A stretch of 64,000 bases of DNA, from contig NZ_JALJWR010000001.1 in assembly GCF_024169315.1 (NCBI RefSeq), positions 3,274,501 through 3,338,500 of the forward strand, read 5' to 3'. The notes below the pieces were generated by a model. It made no database searches. It had not been told where the DNA came from and saw only the letters and a list, made by a program, of their open reading frames with translations. The DNA is from Pseudomonas migulae. Its GTDB lineage: Bacteria; Pseudomonadota; Gammaproteobacteria; Pseudomonadales; Pseudomonadaceae. Position 1 is the first letter of the stretch. Every line of letters starts with the position of its first letter. The translations under genes were made by a program, and so were the position numbers. Below, one piece after another: positions 19,864 through 32,658 of the stretch.

Positions 19864-19973
19864 CCTTCGCGGGCAAGTCGGATCGCTGCACCGCGCGCTC
19901 CCACAGGTTTTATGTCGATCACATAAATTGCGTACGACATAAAACCTGTGGGAGCGGGCTTGCCCGCGAAGGC
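19864..19973. repeat. REP doublet (REPIN) with mixed subtype and long palindrome
   Basis: The inner arms 19901-19917 and 19935-19951 are perfect 17-bp inverted repeats containing CCACAGGTTTTATGTCG. The right REP is CTGTGGGAGCGGGCTTGCCC GCGAAGG, a hybrid of the two main subtypes in this window. The left REP carries a short insertion that breaks its core. Confidence 0.82.
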
Positions 19974-20002
19974 GTCGGCGCTGTCGATACATAACTCACC
20001 GG

Positions 20003-20770
20003 CTAGCGAAAATCCCGCCGCTGTCGGATCAACGTATAGGCGGTATGCAATTCGCGCGTCTTGTCAGTCGCTTCACGCACCTGCAACGCCGTTGCCCCGC
20101 TGCCCGCAATCTTGTCCGGATGATGGCGACTCAGCAGACGTCGATAAGCGCGCTTGATCTGCTCCGGTTCGGTGGTGGCGGAAACGCCCAACAGCCGCAA
20201 CGCTTCCTGATAAGTGACAGCACCGCTGACGACCGATCGCCTCGACGGTTCGTAGTCCGCCGCCAGCGCCTGAACCTGATACGACGTCCAGCCGAGCCAT
20301 TTGCCCCATTGGGCAATCAACTCGCGCTCGGCATGACCGGCGCGGCCGTCGGCCCAGATCATTCGCCAGCAGGCGCGCAACACGCCTTCCGCCGCATGGG
20401 GCTGAGCACTCAAGCGTCGCAGATAGCCGCGTAACCGGTCATGCCCCGACTTGCCGCGGTTAAACGCCGCGATCGCCCGGCGTTTTGCCGACTCGGTCAT
20501 TTCCAGCGCCTGCATTTCCTGACGCGCCTGCTGGATGTGGCCATCCACTACCCGCCCGTCACACTTGGCCAACCGCCCCAGCAACACGAAAAGCAGTTCA
20601 TCGTTGCGCAGCACCGGACGACCACCGAGCGCTTCGCGTAAATGCGCCCAGCTCTGCAGTTTCAAACGCCGATCCAGCGCTTGCCCCAACAAGGCGCCGA
20701 GCATGGCCCCCGGAATGCTGGCGATGGCATAGCCCGCTCCGGCTCCAATCAGAGTCCCTGGCCACAGCAT
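20003..20770 (-). CDS. DjlA-like membrane-anchored J-domain protein
   Basis: A 255-residue protein: a glycine-rich hydrophobic N-terminal segment (GTLIGAGAGYAIASIPGAMLG), a helical TerB-like middle domain (about 55-180, with KCDGRVVDGHI and WADGRAGHAERE, the acidic pairs of TerB repeats), and a C-terminal J domain with the HPD motif in LSRHHPDKIAG. J domains stimulate DnaK-type chaperones; E. coli DjlA is anchored to the inner membrane in the same way. The ATG follows the murU stop with one base between, so the gene is coupled to amgK-murU. It corresponds to PA0598 in position. Confidence 0.85.
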   Translation of the reverse strand: MLWPGTLIGAGAGYAIASIPGAMLGALLGQALDRRLKLQSWAHLREALGGRPVLRNDELLFVLLGRLAKCDGRVVDGHIQQARQEMQALEMTESAKRRAIAAFNRGKSGHDRLRGYLRRLSAQPHAAEGVLRACWRMIWADGRAGHAERELIAQWGKWLGWTSYQVQALAADYEPSRRSVVSGAVTYQEALRLLGVSATTEPEQIKRAYRRLLSRHHPDKIAGSGATALQVREATDKTRELHTAYTLIRQRRDFR

Positions 20771-20771
20771 C

Positions 20772-22459
<1,688 letters not shown>

Positions 22460-22589
22460 TGCAAGGGTCTCCGACGGCGCTAGCCGTCAAGCGGGTCATG
22501 CTTTATTATCCAGCATCTTTTTCAGACCATCGAGAGGCGTGCGGCCCACACCGCGGGCAGATGGCACGCAGGAAGCCCGGACTAATAAG

Positions 22590-25388
22590 ATGGCATTGAA
22601 ATCCCCCGCGTTTCGTAAAAAATTTCCGTTGTTGGTTACCGGCAGTCTGCTGGCCCTGCAACCTCTAGCCACTTCGTTCGTGGTCGCCGCGGAACAGTAT
22701 GACTGCTCAGTCTCTGCTTCGGGTGCCTGGAACTGTGCGCCAAAGACGCCGGCGGCTGCATTGCCACCGCGTCCCGTCCATGACGGCAGCGCAGTTTCCG
22801 CAACCGGCGAAGCACCAGCCGAAAGCGGCGCCAGTGAAGACACTGGCCCCAAGACTGCGCTGGTCACCGAAGCCAAAGGTCGCGGCCTCAAGTCACGTAG
22901 CGAAGACTACAGTCACCTCGACTGGGTTCCGCGCGAGAAGCTCACTGCAGCGCAATTGGCCGAAACCGGTCCTTACTGCTCTGGTTCCTATATCGAACCG
23001 ATTCGTCCTGGCATGAATGACAAGACGAATAAAAGTGACGCTCCGACCTTTGTCGGCGCCAAGGCCTCCCGCTATAAGCAGGACGAGCAGATCGCTACCC
23101 TCGCGGGCGACGTGGTCTTGCGTCAGGGCAGCATGCAGGCTGAAGCCGACGAGGCGAACCTCTACCAGGCCGAGAGCCGTGGCGAACTGGACGGCAACGT
23201 GCGCATTCGCGACAACGGCGCGCTGATCGTCGGCGACCACGCCGAAGTGCAGCTCGACACCGGGGAAGCCAAGGTCGACAACGCCGAATACGTGATGCAC
23301 AAATCCCGTATCCGCGGTAACGCGCTGTACGCCAAACGTGCCGAGAACGCGATCATCCGCCTCAAGGATGGTACGTACACCACGTGCGAACCGAACAGCA
23401 ACGCCTGGCAGCTCAAGGGCAACAACATCACCTTGAACCCGGCTACCGGTTTCGGTACCGCGACCAACGTGACGCTGCGGGTCAAGGACATTCCGGTTCT
23501 GTACACGCCGTACATCTATTTCCCGATCGACGATCGTCGTCAGTCCGGCTTCCTGCCGCCGACCATCGGCACCGGCAGCGATACCGGCTTCCTGCTCGTC
23601 ACGCCGTACTACTTCAACCTGGCGCCGAACTACGACGCCACGTTGTACCCGCGCTACATGAGCAAGCGCGGCCTGTTGATGGAAGGCGAATTCCGTTATC
23701 TGACCAAGTCCAGCGAAGGTCAGTTCGGCGCCGCGTACCTCAACGATGACGATACAGAGCGCAGTCAGCAGACCGACTACGAAAAAACCCGCTACATGTA
23801 CAACTGGCAGCACAAGGGTGGTCTTGACTCTCGCGTTTTCACCCAGGTCGATTACACCAAGATCAGCGATCCGTATTACTTCCAGGATCTGCAGACCGAT
23901 CAGATTGGCGTGAAAAGCGAGGATTACGTCAACCAGCAGGGTTCCGTCACCTACCGTGGCGACAGCTACACCGCTCGCTTGAACGCCCAGGCGTATCAGC
24001 TTGCAACCGTTTCGAACATCACGCCGTATGATCGCTTGCCGCAGCTCACTTTCAACGGTCAGCTGCCGGTGCATCCGCAAGGCTTGAATTTCGACTACGA
24101 AACAGAAGTCGTGCGGTTTGAGCGGGACCTGGAAACAGGTCAGTTCTCCGATGAAAACGGCGTCCTGTCGCCGCGCCTGGACACCAACGTGACCGGCCTG
24201 GCACGTGCCAACGGTAATCGTCTGAACCTCAAGCCAGGCGTGAGCCTGCCGCTGGACTGGACGTATGGTTTCGTGAAGCCATCGCTCAAGTATCAATACA
24301 CTCAGTACGACCTTGATCTTGATGGCACCGGCAAAAACGATCTCCTGACGAATCGCAATAACGCTTCGGCCCTCGGCGAGTCGTTCAGCAGTTCGCAAAA
24401 CCGTGGCGTCCCGATCGCTAGCATTGACAGCGGCCTGTATTTCGACCGCGACACCACCTGGTTCGGTAAAAACTATCGCCAGACCCTGGAACCTCGCCTG
24501 TTCTACCTCTATGTCCCTGAGGAAGACCAGAAGGACATCCCGGTCTTCGACACTGGCGAATACACCTTCAACTATGCGTCTCTGTTCCGCGACAACCGTT
24601 TCTCAGGTGCCGACCGTGTCGGCGACGAGAACAAGCTGTCGCTGGGCGTGACCAACCGCTGGATCGAAGAAGACGGCTTCGAACGCCAACGCATCAGCGT
24701 CGGCCAGGCCTTGTACTTCAAGGATCGCGAAGTCCAGTTGCCGGGTATCGATGCAAAAACCCGCGACGATGCGAGTGCCAATGTTTCACCGTATGCGCTG
24801 GAATACGAATACCGCTGGAACCGCGATTGGCGCACAACCGCCGATTACAACTGGGACCCGGACAGCCGCAGCCCTCGCTCGGGCAGCGCGATGTTCCACT
24901 ACCAGCCAGAAGACAACCCGAACAAGGTCATCAACGCCGGCTATCGCTATCGTAATGACCAGGTCCGTTACGACCAGAACACCGGCAAGTGGTCGGTGGG
25001 CGGTGGTGACTACGGCACTCCGGGCACCCCGGGCTACGTGAAGGACTACTACAAGATCCAGCAGCACGATTTCTCGGTGATCTGGCCGATCGTGCCGCAG
25101 TGGAACGCCATCAGTCGCTGGCAGTATGACTACAACCGCAACCGTACCCTGGAAGCCTTCGGTGGCTTCGAGTACGACAACTGCTGCTGGAAACTGCGCC
25201 TGATCAATCGGTACTGGGTGTCGTATGACGAGTTCAGTCAGAACGCCCCGGAAAACGAAAAAGGCGACCATGGCATCTTCCTACAAATCGTTCTGAAAGG
25301 TCTCGGCGGCCTCACCGGCGCCAAAGTAGAGAGCTTCCTCGACAAAGGCATCCAAGGTTATCGTGAACGTGAAGACCAAGCTTTCTGA
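22590..25388 (+). CDS. lptD: LPS-assembly outer membrane protein LptD
   Basis: Outer-membrane beta barrel that inserts lipopolysaccharide into the outer leaflet, 932 residues. It begins with a signal peptide ([20 protein letters not shown]...). Two N-terminal cysteines ([13 protein letters not shown]) and the adjacent cysteine pair DNCCWKLRL near the C terminus are those used for the inter-domain disulfides. The OstA/LptA-like domain spans roughly 145-275 ([17 protein letters not shown]), then the barrel with alternating aromatic strands follows. The ATG at 22590 fits the signal peptide; the reading frame is open further upstream but overlaps amgK there. Its 3' end overlaps surA by 26 bp. Confidence 0.96.
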   Translation: MALKSPAFRKKFPLLVTGSLLALQPLATSFVVAAEQYDCSVSASGAWNCAPKTPAAALPPRPVHDGSAVSATGEAPAESGASEDTGPKTALVTEAKGRGLKSRSEDYSHLDWVPREKLTAAQLAETGPYCSGSYIEPIRPGMNDKTNKSDAPTFVGAKASRYKQDEQIATLAGDVVLRQGSMQAEADEANLYQAESRGELDGNVRIRDNGALIVGDHAEVQLDTGEAKVDNAEYVMHKSRIRGNALYAKRAENAIIRLKDGTYTTCEPNSNAWQLKGNNITLNPATGFGTATNVTLRVKDIPVLYTPYIYFPIDDRRQSGFLPPTIGTGSDTGFLLVTPYYFNLAPNYDATLYPRYMSKRGLLMEGEFRYLTKSSEGQFGAAYLNDDDTERSQQTDYEKTRYMYNWQHKGGLDSRVFTQVDYTKISDPYYFQDLQTDQIGVKSEDYVNQQGSVTYRGDSYTARLNAQAYQLATVSNITPYDRLPQLTFNGQLPVHPQGLNFDYETEVVRFERDLETGQFSDENGVLSPRLDTNVTGLARANGNRLNLKPGVSLPLDWTYGFVKPSLKYQYTQYDLDLDGTGKNDLLTNRNNASALGESFSSSQNRGVPIASIDSGLYFDRDTTWFGKNYRQTLEPRLFYLYVPEEDQKDIPVFDTGEYTFNYASLFRDNRFSGADRVGDENKLSLGVTNRWIEEDGFERQRISVGQALYFKDREVQLPGIDAKTRDDASANVSPYALEYEYRWNRDWRTTADYNWDPDSRSPRSGSAMFHYQPEDNPNKVINAGYRYRNDQVRYDQNTGKWSVGGGDYGTPGTPGYVKDYYKIQQHDFSVIWPIVPQWNAISRWQYDYNRNRTLEAFGGFEYDNCCWKLRLINRYWVSYDEFSQNAPENEKGDHGIFLQIVLKGLGGLTGAKVESFLDKGIQGYREREDQAF

Positions 25389-26685
25389 TTGTCTGCGCCC
25401 GCTAGTGCTGGGCGCGCTGTTCCTGGGTACTGCGGCGAATGCCGCGGTACAGTCCATCGATAAAGTGGTGGCCATTGTCGATAACGATGTGGTCATGCAG
25501 AGCCAACTGGACCAGCGTGTTCACGAAGTTCAGCAAACCATCGCCAAACGCGGCGCTTCCGCGCCGCCGGCCAGCGTGCTGGACCAGCAGGTGCTTGAGC
25601 GTCTGATCGTCGAGAACCTGCAACTGCAGATCGGCGAACGCTCCGGCATTCGCATTACCGATGAAGAGCTGAACCAGGCCGTCGGCACCATTGCCCAGCG
25701 CAATAACATGTCGCTTGAACAATTCCGTGCCGCCCTGACTCGCGACGGTCTGTCTTATGACGACGCCCGCGAGCAGATTCGCCGCGAAATGGTCATCAGC
25801 CGTGTGCGTCAACGCCGCGTGGCCGAACGCATCCAGGTGTCCGAACAGGAAGTGAAGAACTTCCTCGCCTCCGACCTTGGCAAAATGCAGCTGTCCGAAG
25901 AATTCCGTCTGGCCAACATCCTGATTCCTACGCCGGAAAGCGCTAACTCCGACGCGATTCAGAATGCAGCCAAACAGGCAGACGCGGTTTACCAGCAGCT
26001 CAAGCAAGGCGCTGACTTCGGTCAGTTGGCAATCGCCAAATCCGCCAGCGAAACCGCACTGGAAGGCGGCGACATGGGCTGGCGTAAAGCCGCTCAATTG
26101 CCACCTCCGTTCGATCGCATGCTGAGCACCATGACGGTTGGCGACGTTACCCAGCCAATGCGCACGCCGGGCGGCTTTATCATCCTGAAGATCCTCGACA
26201 AGCGTGGCGGCGAGACCCAGACGCGTGACGAAGTGCACGTTCGTCATATCCTGGTCAAACCGAGTCCGATCCGCGACGAAGCAAAAACCAAGGCACTGGC
26301 TCAGTCGCTCTACACCCGAATCGAAGCGGGTGAAGATTTCGGCGAGCTGGCGAAGAGCTTCTCGGAAGATCCGGGTTCCGCCCTCAACGGCGGCGACCTG
26401 AACTGGATCGACCCGAATGCACTGGTGCCGGAGTTCCGCGAAGTGATGGCCAGTACCCCGCAAGGTCAGCTGTCCAAGCCGTTCCAGACTCAATATGGCT
26501 GGCACGTTCTGGAAGTCCTTGGCCGTCGCGCCACTGACAGCACCACCCAGGCCCGTGAGCAGCAAGCCATGACCGTACTGCGTAACCGCAAATACGACGA
26601 AGAACTGCAAACCTGGCTGCGTCAGATCCGTGACGAAGCGTACGTAGAGATCAAACTCCCTGGTGCAGACCAGGCAGCGCAGTGA
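25363..26685 (+). CDS. surA: periplasmic chaperone/peptidyl-prolyl isomerase SurA
   Basis: Periplasmic chaperone for outer-membrane proteins such as LptD, 440 residues. Signal peptide at 1-28 (ending TAANAAVQ), an N-terminal chaperone domain with [17 protein letters not shown], and two parvulin domains (about 175-275 and 285-385; the second starts [11 protein letters not shown] and has [17 protein letters not shown]). The start is GTG 25363 with AAGG five bases upstream; another in-frame GTG at 25369 would shorten it by two residues. It overlaps the end of lptD by 26 bp and is coupled to pdxA. Confidence 0.94.
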   Translation: MNVKTKLSDCLRPLVLGALFLGTAANAAVQSIDKVVAIVDNDVVMQSQLDQRVHEVQQTIAKRGASAPPASVLDQQVLERLIVENLQLQIGERSGIRITDEELNQAVGTIAQRNNMSLEQFRAALTRDGLSYDDAREQIRREMVISRVRQRRVAERIQVSEQEVKNFLASDLGKMQLSEEFRLANILIPTPESANSDAIQNAAKQADAVYQQLKQGADFGQLAIAKSASETALEGGDMGWRKAAQLPPPFDRMLSTMTVGDVTQPMRTPGGFIILKILDKRGGETQTRDEVHVRHILVKPSPIRDEAKTKALAQSLYTRIEAGEDFGELAKSFSEDPGSALNGGDLNWIDPNALVPEFREVMASTPQGQLSKPFQTQYGWHVLEVLGRRATDSTTQAREQQAMTVLRNRKYDEELQTWLRQIRDEAYVEIKLPGADQAAQ

Positions 26686-27671
26686 AACCCAAGCGTTTCG
26701 CGCTGACACCCGGTGAACCGGCCGGCATAGGTCCCGACCTGTGCCTGCTGCTCGCCTCGCAAGCCCAGCCACACCCCCTGATTGCCATTACCAGCCGCGA
26801 CCTGCTCATTGAGCGGGCCGCGCAGCTGGGTGTGGTTGTCGATTTGCTGGCGGTCACACCGGACAACTGGCCGGATGAACCCGCGCCAGCCAACAGCCTG
26901 TATGTCTGGGATACGCCGCTCAGTGCGCCAGTCATTACCGGTCAACTCGACAAAGCCAATGCTGCTTTCGTTCTGGAAACCCTGACCCGCGCGGGTCAAG
27001 GCTGCCTGGACGGGCATTTTGCCGGGATGATCACCGCCCCTGTGCACAAGGGTGTGATCAATGAATCAGGCATCGCCTTTTCCGGCCACACGGAATTTCT
27101 CGCTGACCTGACGCATACCGCGCAAGTCGTGATGATGCTCGCGACTCGCGGTTTGCGCGTAGCGCTGGTCACCACTCACCTGCCCCTTCGCGAGATTGCC
27201 GATGCAATCACGCCGGAGCGTCTGGAACGGGTCACGCGTATTCTGCACGCGGACCTGCAAGAAAAATTCGGCATCGCCCGGCCACGCATCCTGGTCTGCG
27301 GGCTCAACCCGCACGCCGGTGAAGGCGGACACCTGGGCCATGAAGAAATCGACATCATCGAACCTACATTAGAGCGCCTGCGCGGCGAGGGCATGGACCT
27401 TCGCGGCCCCCTGCCCGCCGACACTCTGTTTACCCCCAAATATCTGGAGCACTGCGACGCGGTGCTGGCGATGTACCATGACCAGGGCCTGCCCGTGCTG
27501 AAATACAAAGGCTTCGGCGCGGCAGTCAACGTGACCCTCGGCTTGCCGATCATCCGCACCTCGGTCGACCACGGCACAGCCCTGGACCTGGCCGGCAGCG
27601 GCAAAATCGACACCGGCAGCCTGCAAGTCGCCCTGGAAACCGCCTACCAGATGGCCGAGACCCGTTTATGA
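26682..27671 (+). CDS. pdxA: 4-hydroxythreonine-4-phosphate dehydrogenase
   Basis: NAD-dependent oxidation of 4-hydroxythreonine 4-phosphate in pyridoxal phosphate synthesis. It has 329 residues with [13 protein letters not shown] at the start, the substrate/metal segments [30 protein letters not shown] and [14 protein letters not shown] carrying the metal-binding histidines. It starts with GTG in a 4-bp overlap with the surA stop, and its own stop overlaps rsmA. Confidence 0.95.
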   Translation: MKPKRFALTPGEPAGIGPDLCLLLASQAQPHPLIAITSRDLLIERAAQLGVVVDLLAVTPDNWPDEPAPANSLYVWDTPLSAPVITGQLDKANAAFVLETLTRAGQGCLDGHFAGMITAPVHKGVINESGIAFSGHTEFLADLTHTAQVVMMLATRGLRVALVTTHLPLREIADAITPERLERVTRILHADLQEKFGIARPRILVCGLNPHAGEGGHLGHEEIDIIEPTLERLRGEGMDLRGPLPADTLFTPKYLEHCDAVLAMYHDQGLPVLKYKGFGAAVNVTLGLPIIRTSVDHGTALDLAGSGKIDTGSLQVALETAYQMAETRL

Positions 27672-28486
27672 CCGAGCATTACCAACACCGGGCGCGCAAG
27701 CGTTTCGGCCAGAACTTCCTCCACGATGCCGGCGTTATCGACCGCATCCTGCGCTCCATCCACGCCAAACCCGAAGACCGCCTGCTGGAAATCGGTCCGG
27801 GCCAGGGTGCGCTGACTCAAGGCCTGCTGAACAGCGGCGCCCAGCTGGACGTGGTCGAGCTGGACAAGGACCTGATCCCGATCCTCAACCAGCAGTTCGC
27901 CGGCAAGAGCAACTTCAACCTGCATCAGGGTGACGCGCTGAAGTTCGACTTCAACAGCCTGAATGCCGCACCGAACAGCCTGCGAGTGGTCGGCAACCTG
28001 CCGTACAACATCTCTACGCCGCTGATTTTCCACCTGCTGAACAACGCGGGCATCATTCGCGACATGCACTTCATGCTGCAGAAAGAAGTGGTCGAGCGTC
28101 TGGCCGCAGGCCCTGGCGGCGGTGACTGGGGTCGCCTGTCGATCATGGTTCAGTACCACTGCCGCGTAGAGCACCTGTTCAACGTTGGCCCGGGCGCGTT
28201 CAACCCGCCGCCGAAAGTCGATTCGGCCATCGTGCGCCTGGTGCCACACGCGGTACTGCCACACCCCGCCAAGGATCACCGGCTGCTGGAGCGCGTCGTG
28301 CGCGAAGCCTTCAACCAGCGTCGCAAGACCCTGCGCAACACCCTCAAACTGCTGCTGAGCAATGACGAGATCACCGCCGCCGGTGTCGACGGCAGCCTGC
28401 GTCCAGAACAGCTCGATCTGGCTGCCTTTGTGCGCCTGGCCGACAAGCTAAGCGAACAAGTCCTACAGAAACCCGCCGCCGACTGA
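27668..28486 (+). CDS. rsmA: 16S rRNA (adenine1518/1519-N6)-dimethyltransferase
   Basis: Also called ksgA. It dimethylates two adenines in helix 45 of 16S rRNA late in 30S assembly. It has 272 residues with RFGQNFLHD at the N terminus, SAM-binding motif [15 protein letters not shown] and catalytic motif [12 protein letters not shown]. The ATG overlaps the pdxA stop by 4 bp; a stem-loop annotated separately follows the gene before apaG. Confidence 0.96.
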   Translation: MTEHYQHRARKRFGQNFLHDAGVIDRILRSIHAKPEDRLLEIGPGQGALTQGLLNSGAQLDVVELDKDLIPILNQQFAGKSNFNLHQGDALKFDFNSLNAAPNSLRVVGNLPYNISTPLIFHLLNNAGIIRDMHFMLQKEVVERLAAGPGGGDWGRLSIMVQYHCRVEHLFNVGPGAFNPPPKVDSAIVRLVPHAVLPHPAKDHRLLERVVREAFNQRRKTLRNTLKLLLSNDEITAAGVDGSLRPEQLDLAAFVRLADKLSEQVLQKPAAD

Positions 28487-28500
28487 CAGGCAACAAGCGT

Positions 28501-28545
28501 TATCGGGTAGGACACCAGCCCCCATGTCTGGTTTACTACCCGATA
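28501..28545. repeat. intergenic stem-loop between rsmA and apaG
   Basis: Perfect 10-bp inverted repeat TATCGGGTAG (28501-28510) and CTACCCGATA (28536-28545), with an inner ACCAG/CTGGT pairing. There is no T-run after it, so it is not a standard intrinsic terminator; it could protect the rsmA mRNA end or attenuate into apaG. Confidence 0.75.
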
Positions 28546-28609
28546 CTTGGCCTAGACTGATTAACATCAGCTACGCCCCGCGTCCCGCTTCGTTTTTAAG
28601 GCCTCTTGC

Positions 28610-28990
28610 ATGTCCGATCCTCGTTATCAGGTCGACGTCAGCGTCGTCACCCGCTATCTGGCAGAACAATCGCAACCCGAGCAAAACCGCTTTGCCTTCG
28701 CCTATACCATCACCGTGCACAACAATGGCGAATTACCCGCCAAGCTGTTGTCGCGGCACTGGGTGATCACCGATGGAGACGGACATGTCGAAGAGGTTCG
28801 CGGTGCCGGCGTTGTTGGTCAGCAACCGTTGATCGATGCGGGCGACAGCCACACCTACAGCAGCGGTACCGTCATGACTTCCAAGGTCGGTACGATGCAG
28901 GGCACCTATGAAATGGTTGCCAATGACGGCAAGCACTTCGACGCTGTCATTGCGCCCTTCCGGCTGGCGGTGCCCGGAGCCTTGCACTGA
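28610..28990 (+). CDS. apaG: ApaG protein
   Basis: A 126-residue ApaG protein with the fibronectin-III-like fold. Conserved segments are [33 protein letters not shown] and [10 protein letters not shown]. The molecular function is not established for bacteria; the same fold occurs in F-box proteins. It lies directly before apaH (one base shared), as in most gamma-proteobacteria, and after the rsmA stem-loop. Confidence 0.93.
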   Translation: MSDPRYQVDVSVVTRYLAEQSQPEQNRFAFAYTITVHNNGELPAKLLSRHWVITDGDGHVEEVRGAGVVGQQPLIDAGDSHTYSSGTVMTSKVGTMQGTYEMVANDGKHFDAVIAPFRLAVPGALH

Positions 28991-29871
28991 TGGCGACGTA
29001 TGCCGTCGGCGATCTGCAAGGTTGCCTTCAAGCGTTGCAATGCCTGCTCAAGCAAGTCGCCTTCGACCCTGCCAAGGACAAGCTGTGGCTGGTCGGCGAT
29101 CTGGTCAACCGTGGCCCGCAGTCCCTGGAAACCTTGCGCTTCCTCTATAGCATTCGCGAATCACTGGTCTGCGTCCTCGGCAACCACGACCTGCATTTGC
29201 TGGCCGCCGGGCATAACATTGAACGCCTGAAGAAAGCCGACACCCTGCGTGAGATTCTTGAAGCACCAGATAGCGCGGAACTGCTGGAGTGGGTGCGCCA
29301 GCAAAAGCTCATGCATTATGACGAACAGCGCAACATCGCCCTGGTCCACGCCGGCATACCGCCACAATGGTCGCTGCGCAAAGCATTGAAGTGCGCCGCC
29401 GAGGTCGAAGAGGCCCTGCGCGACGACAACCGTTTTGCTCCTTACCTCGATGGCATGTACGGCAACGAGCCGCTGAAGTGGGACAGCGACCTCAAAGGCG
29501 TGACCCGCCTGCGCGTGATCACCAACTATTTCACCCGCATGCGGTTCTGCACCAGCGAAGGCAAGCTCGACCTCAAGAGCAAGGAAGGGCTCGACAGCGC
29601 ACCGGCGGGTTACAAACCCTGGTTCCAGTTCAAGGAACGCAAGACCAAGGGCGTGAAAATCATTTTCGGTCACTGGGCAGCGCTCGAAGGCCAGTGCAAC
29701 GAGCCGGGCATCTTCGCCCTCGACACCGGTTGCGTCTGGGGCGGGTCGATGACCCTGATGAACGTCGACACCCTTGAGCGCCTGCAGTGCAAATGCGACG
29801 AGCATGGCCATGCCGTGCCGCCAGTCGCCTCCCCTATTCCCGAACAAACGTCAGTCAGCGCCCAGCGCTAG
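28990..29871 (+). CDS. apaH: symmetrical bis(5'-nucleosyl)-tetraphosphatase
   Basis: Hydrolyses Ap4A to two ADP and can decap Np4-RNAs. It has 293 residues with metallophosphatase motifs [21 protein letters not shown] and [10 protein letters not shown] in the first 80 residues, then FGHWAALEG and [13 protein letters not shown] later. The start overlaps the apaG stop by one base. Confidence 0.95.
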   Translation: MATYAVGDLQGCLQALQCLLKQVAFDPAKDKLWLVGDLVNRGPQSLETLRFLYSIRESLVCVLGNHDLHLLAAGHNIERLKKADTLREILEAPDSAELLEWVRQQKLMHYDEQRNIALVHAGIPPQWSLRKALKCAAEVEEALRDDNRFAPYLDGMYGNEPLKWDSDLKGVTRLRVITNYFTRMRFCTSEGKLDLKSKEGLDSAPAGYKPWFQFKERKTKGVKIIFGHWAALEGQCNEPGIFALDTGCVWGGSMTLMNVDTLERLQCKCDEHGHAVPPVASPIPEQTSVSAQR

Positions 29872-29904
29872 ACTGCGCTTTCAGCCGAGCCACAGGAGCC
29901 CGCC

Positions 29905-30234
29905 ATGAGCGAATTCAAACGCATCCCCCCAGAACAGGCCCAGGCCTTGCGCGAGCAAGGCGCAGTGGTGGTCGATGTTCGAGATCCTGCAACATTTGCC
30001 GCGCTGCATATCGCCGGCTCGAAGCATCTGGACAATCATTCCCTGCACGCTTTCATCCAGGGCGCCGACCTGGATGCCCCGACGGTCGTGGTCTGCTATC
30101 ACGGCAATTCCAGCCAGGGCGCCGCGGCCTACCTGATCAGCCAGGGTTTCTCCGACGTCTACAGCATGGATGGCGGTTTTGAGCTGTGGCGTACGACTTA
30201 TCCTTCGGAAACTGCGCAAGGCACTTCCGAATAA
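29905..30234 (+). CDS. glpE: thiosulfate sulfurtransferase GlpE
   Basis: Single-domain rhodanese of 109 residues that moves a sulfane sulfur from thiosulfate to a thiol or cyanide. The catalytic cysteine is in the loop [29 protein letters not shown] is the typical first half. It follows apaH by 33 bp and closes this gene series. Confidence 0.93.
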   Translation: MSEFKRIPPEQAQALREQGAVVVDVRDPATFAALHIAGSKHLDNHSLHAFIQGADLDAPTVVVCYHGNSSQGAAAYLISQGFSDVYSMDGGFELWRTTYPSETAQGTSE

Positions 30235-30531
30235 TATTTTTGTAACGCGCAAGCCCCCGGCTCCCGCGGGCTAGCGCGGTGGCAGACGAACGGTCAGCCA
30301 CAACTAATTACGTATCCGCCCTTTACCTCCTGAATTCCCAACTATCCTTAAGCGCAGGCCATCCAAAACAGGGGAGAGCCGGTACACCGGCGCGCGGATC
30401 ATCGGGAGTAGCTTTCGGAGTCGTCAGTTCCGAAAGAGTTCTGGGGGGTAAACAGCGACCGCCTGTTCGGTTGCTGCCAGCATCGACTGAATGATCCGGC
30501 GTCGGCTCCACGTATCGAGCGAGGTGACGTC
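30235..30531 (+). promoter_or_regulatory. prkA upstream region with stem-loops
   Basis: About 297 bp without a gene. It contains a tight palindrome GCCGGT/ACCGGC at 30378-30391 and a perfect 8-bp stem CTTTCGGA (30412-30419) with TCCGAAAG (30429-30436), loop 9 nt, about 95 bases before the prkA start. In enterobacteria this operon is under stress/stationary-phase control; I see no certain promoter box here. Confidence 0.5.
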
Positions 30532-32454
30532 ATGAGTATCTTTAGCCACTTCCAACAACGCTTCGAGTCCACACGCCAGGAAGAACTCTCGCTGCAAGAG
30601 TACCTGGAGTTGTGCAAAAAGGACCGCAGCGCCTACGTTTCCGCCGCCGAGCGTCTCTTGCTGGCCATCGGAGAACCGGAGCTGCTCGACACCTCGACCA
30701 ACTCGAGGCTTTCGCGAATCTTTTCCAACAAGGTGATCCGCCGCTATCCGGCCTTTGAAGACTTCCACGGGATGGAAGAATGCATCGACCAGATCGTGTC
30801 GTATTTCCGCCATGCCGCTCAGGGCCTGGAAGAGAAGAAACAAATCCTCTATCTGCTCGGCCCTGTCGGTGGCGGTAAATCGTCCCTGGCCGAGAAGCTG
30901 AAGCAGCTGATCGAGAAGGTGCCGTTCTACGCGATCAAAGGCTCCCCGGTTTTCGAATCACCCCTGGGTCTGTTCAACGCCACTGAAGATGGCGCGATCC
31001 TCGAGGAAGATTTCGGCATTCCGCGGCGCTATCTCAATACCATCATGTCGCCATGGGCCACCAAACGCCTGGCCGAATTTGGCGGCGACATCAGCCAGTT
31101 CCGCGTGGTGAAACTCTACCCGTCGATCCTCAACCAGATCGCCGTGGCCAAAACCGAGCCGGGAGATGAAAACAACCAGGACATCTCGGCACTGGTGGGC
31201 AAGGTCGATATCCGCAAACTGGAAGAGTTTCCGCAGAACGACGCCGACGCCTACAGCTACTCGGGCGCGCTGTGCCGGGCCAACCAGGGCCTGATGGAAT
31301 TCGTCGAAATGTTCAAGGCGCCGATCAAGGTGCTGCACCCATTGCTGACCGCTACTCAGGAAGGCAACTACAACAGTACCGAAGGTCTGGGGGCGATTCC
31401 GTTTACCGGGATCCTGCTGGCCCACTCCAACGAATCGGAATGGCACACCTTCCGCAACAACAAGAACAACGAAGCCTTCATCGACCGGATCTACATCGTC
31501 AAAGTGCCGTACTGCCTGCGGGTCAGCGACGAAGTGAAGATCTACGACAAGCTGTTGTTCAACAGTTCGCTGGCGAAGGCTCACTGCGCACCCGACACAC
31601 TGAAGATGCTCGCCCAGTTCACTGTGCTCTCACGCCTCAAGGAGCCGGAAAACTCCAACATCTACTCCAAGATGCGCGTGTATGACGGTGAAAACCTCAA
31701 GGACACCGATCCGAAGGCCAAGTCGATCCAGGAATACCGCGACAACGCGGGTGTCGACGAAGGCATGAACGGTCTGTCGACCCGCTTCGCGTTCAAGATC
31801 CTGTCGAAAGTCTTCAACTTCGATCCGCACGAAATCGCCGCCAACCCGGTGCACTTGCTGTACGTGCTGGAACAACAGATCGAACAGGAGCAATTCCAGG
31901 CCGAAACCCGCGAACGCTATCTGCGCTTCCTCAAGGAGTACCTGGCGCCGCGTTATATCGAATTCATCGGCAAGGAAATCCAGACGGCCTACCTCGAGTC
32001 TTACAGCGAGTACGGCCAGAACATCTTCGATCGCTACGTGCTGTATGCAGACTTCTGGATCCAGGACCAGGAATACCGCGACCCGGAAACCGGCGAGATC
32101 CTCAACCGCGTGGCACTGAACGAAGAACTGGAGAAAATCGAAAAACCGGCCGGCATCAGCAATCCGAAGGATTTCCGCAACGAAATCGTCAACTTCGTGT
32201 TGCGCGCCCGGGCCAACAACAACGGCAAGAATCCAACCTGGCTCAGCTACGAAAAACTGCGGGTGGTCATCGAGAAGAAAATGTTCTCCAACACCGAGGA
32301 CCTCCTGCCGGTCATCAGCTTCAACGCCAAGGCCAGCAAAGAGGACCAGCAGAAGCACAACGACTTCGTCACACGGATGGTCGAGCGGGGTTACACCGAC
32401 AAACAGGTACGACTGCTGTCCGAGTGGTACCTGCGGGTCAGAAAATCACAATAA
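30532..32454 (+). CDS. prkA: PrkA family serine protein kinase
   Basis: Also called yeaG. A 640-residue cytoplasmic protein with an N-terminal AAA domain (Walker A in LLGPVGGGKSSLAEKL, about residue 110) and a C-terminal PrkA kinase-like domain. It is involved in stationary-phase, nitrogen-starvation and sporulation responses in bacteria that have been studied; recent work on the family also reports ATP-dependent protease activity. It heads the prkA-yeaH-ycgB group, in which all three genes are nearly always together. Confidence 0.95.
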   Translation: MSIFSHFQQRFESTRQEELSLQEYLELCKKDRSAYVSAAERLLLAIGEPELLDTSTNSRLSRIFSNKVIRRYPAFEDFHGMEECIDQIVSYFRHAAQGLEEKKQILYLLGPVGGGKSSLAEKLKQLIEKVPFYAIKGSPVFESPLGLFNATEDGAILEEDFGIPRRYLNTIMSPWATKRLAEFGGDISQFRVVKLYPSILNQIAVAKTEPGDENNQDISALVGKVDIRKLEEFPQNDADAYSYSGALCRANQGLMEFVEMFKAPIKVLHPLLTATQEGNYNSTEGLGAIPFTGILLAHSNESEWHTFRNNKNNEAFIDRIYIVKVPYCLRVSDEVKIYDKLLFNSSLAKAHCAPDTLKMLAQFTVLSRLKEPENSNIYSKMRVYDGENLKDTDPKAKSIQEYRDNAGVDEGMNGLSTRFAFKILSKVFNFDPHEIAANPVHLLYVLEQQIEQEQFQAETRERYLRFLKEYLAPRYIEFIGKEIQTAYLESYSEYGQNIFDRYVLYADFWIQDQEYRDPETGEILNRVALNEELEKIEKPAGISNPKDFRNEIVNFVLRARANNNGKNPTWLSYEKLRVVIEKKMFSNTEDLLPVISFNAKASKEDQQKHNDFVTRMVERGYTDKQVRLLSEWYLRVRKSQ

Positions 32455-32484
32455 CCCGCTGCCGGTCAGACCGGTTGTCGTCAG

Positions 32485-32616
32485 CCAGAGACCTGTGTAC
32501 GCATTTTCTGTTACACAGGCCTCTGGAAGGTGTTCGAAAGTCGGTAGCGAGTTCAGGCAGCATCCAAAGCGCTTGGGGGAGCGTTGAATATCCCTTGGCT
32601 CCCGGTCCGATGCTGC
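32485..32616 (+). repeat. two stem-loops in the prkA-yeaH intergenic region
   Basis: First hairpin: CCAGAG-A-CCTGTGTA (32485-32499) with TACACAGG-C-CTCTGG (32512-32526), a 14-bp stem with one mismatch. Second: GCAGCAT (32557-32563) with ATGCTGC (32610-32616) enclosing a GC-rich loop. Neither has a T-run. They suggest an RNA processing or protection site between the operon genes. Confidence 0.7.
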
Positions 32617-32658
32617 ATCACCGCTCGCCCCTTTCAGGACAGCTTCTAAGGAGCAGTC

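Noticed and set aside
22893-24398. Minus-strand open frame of 501 codons inside lptD
   Set aside because: Shadow of lptD; no recognisable domain and no start context.
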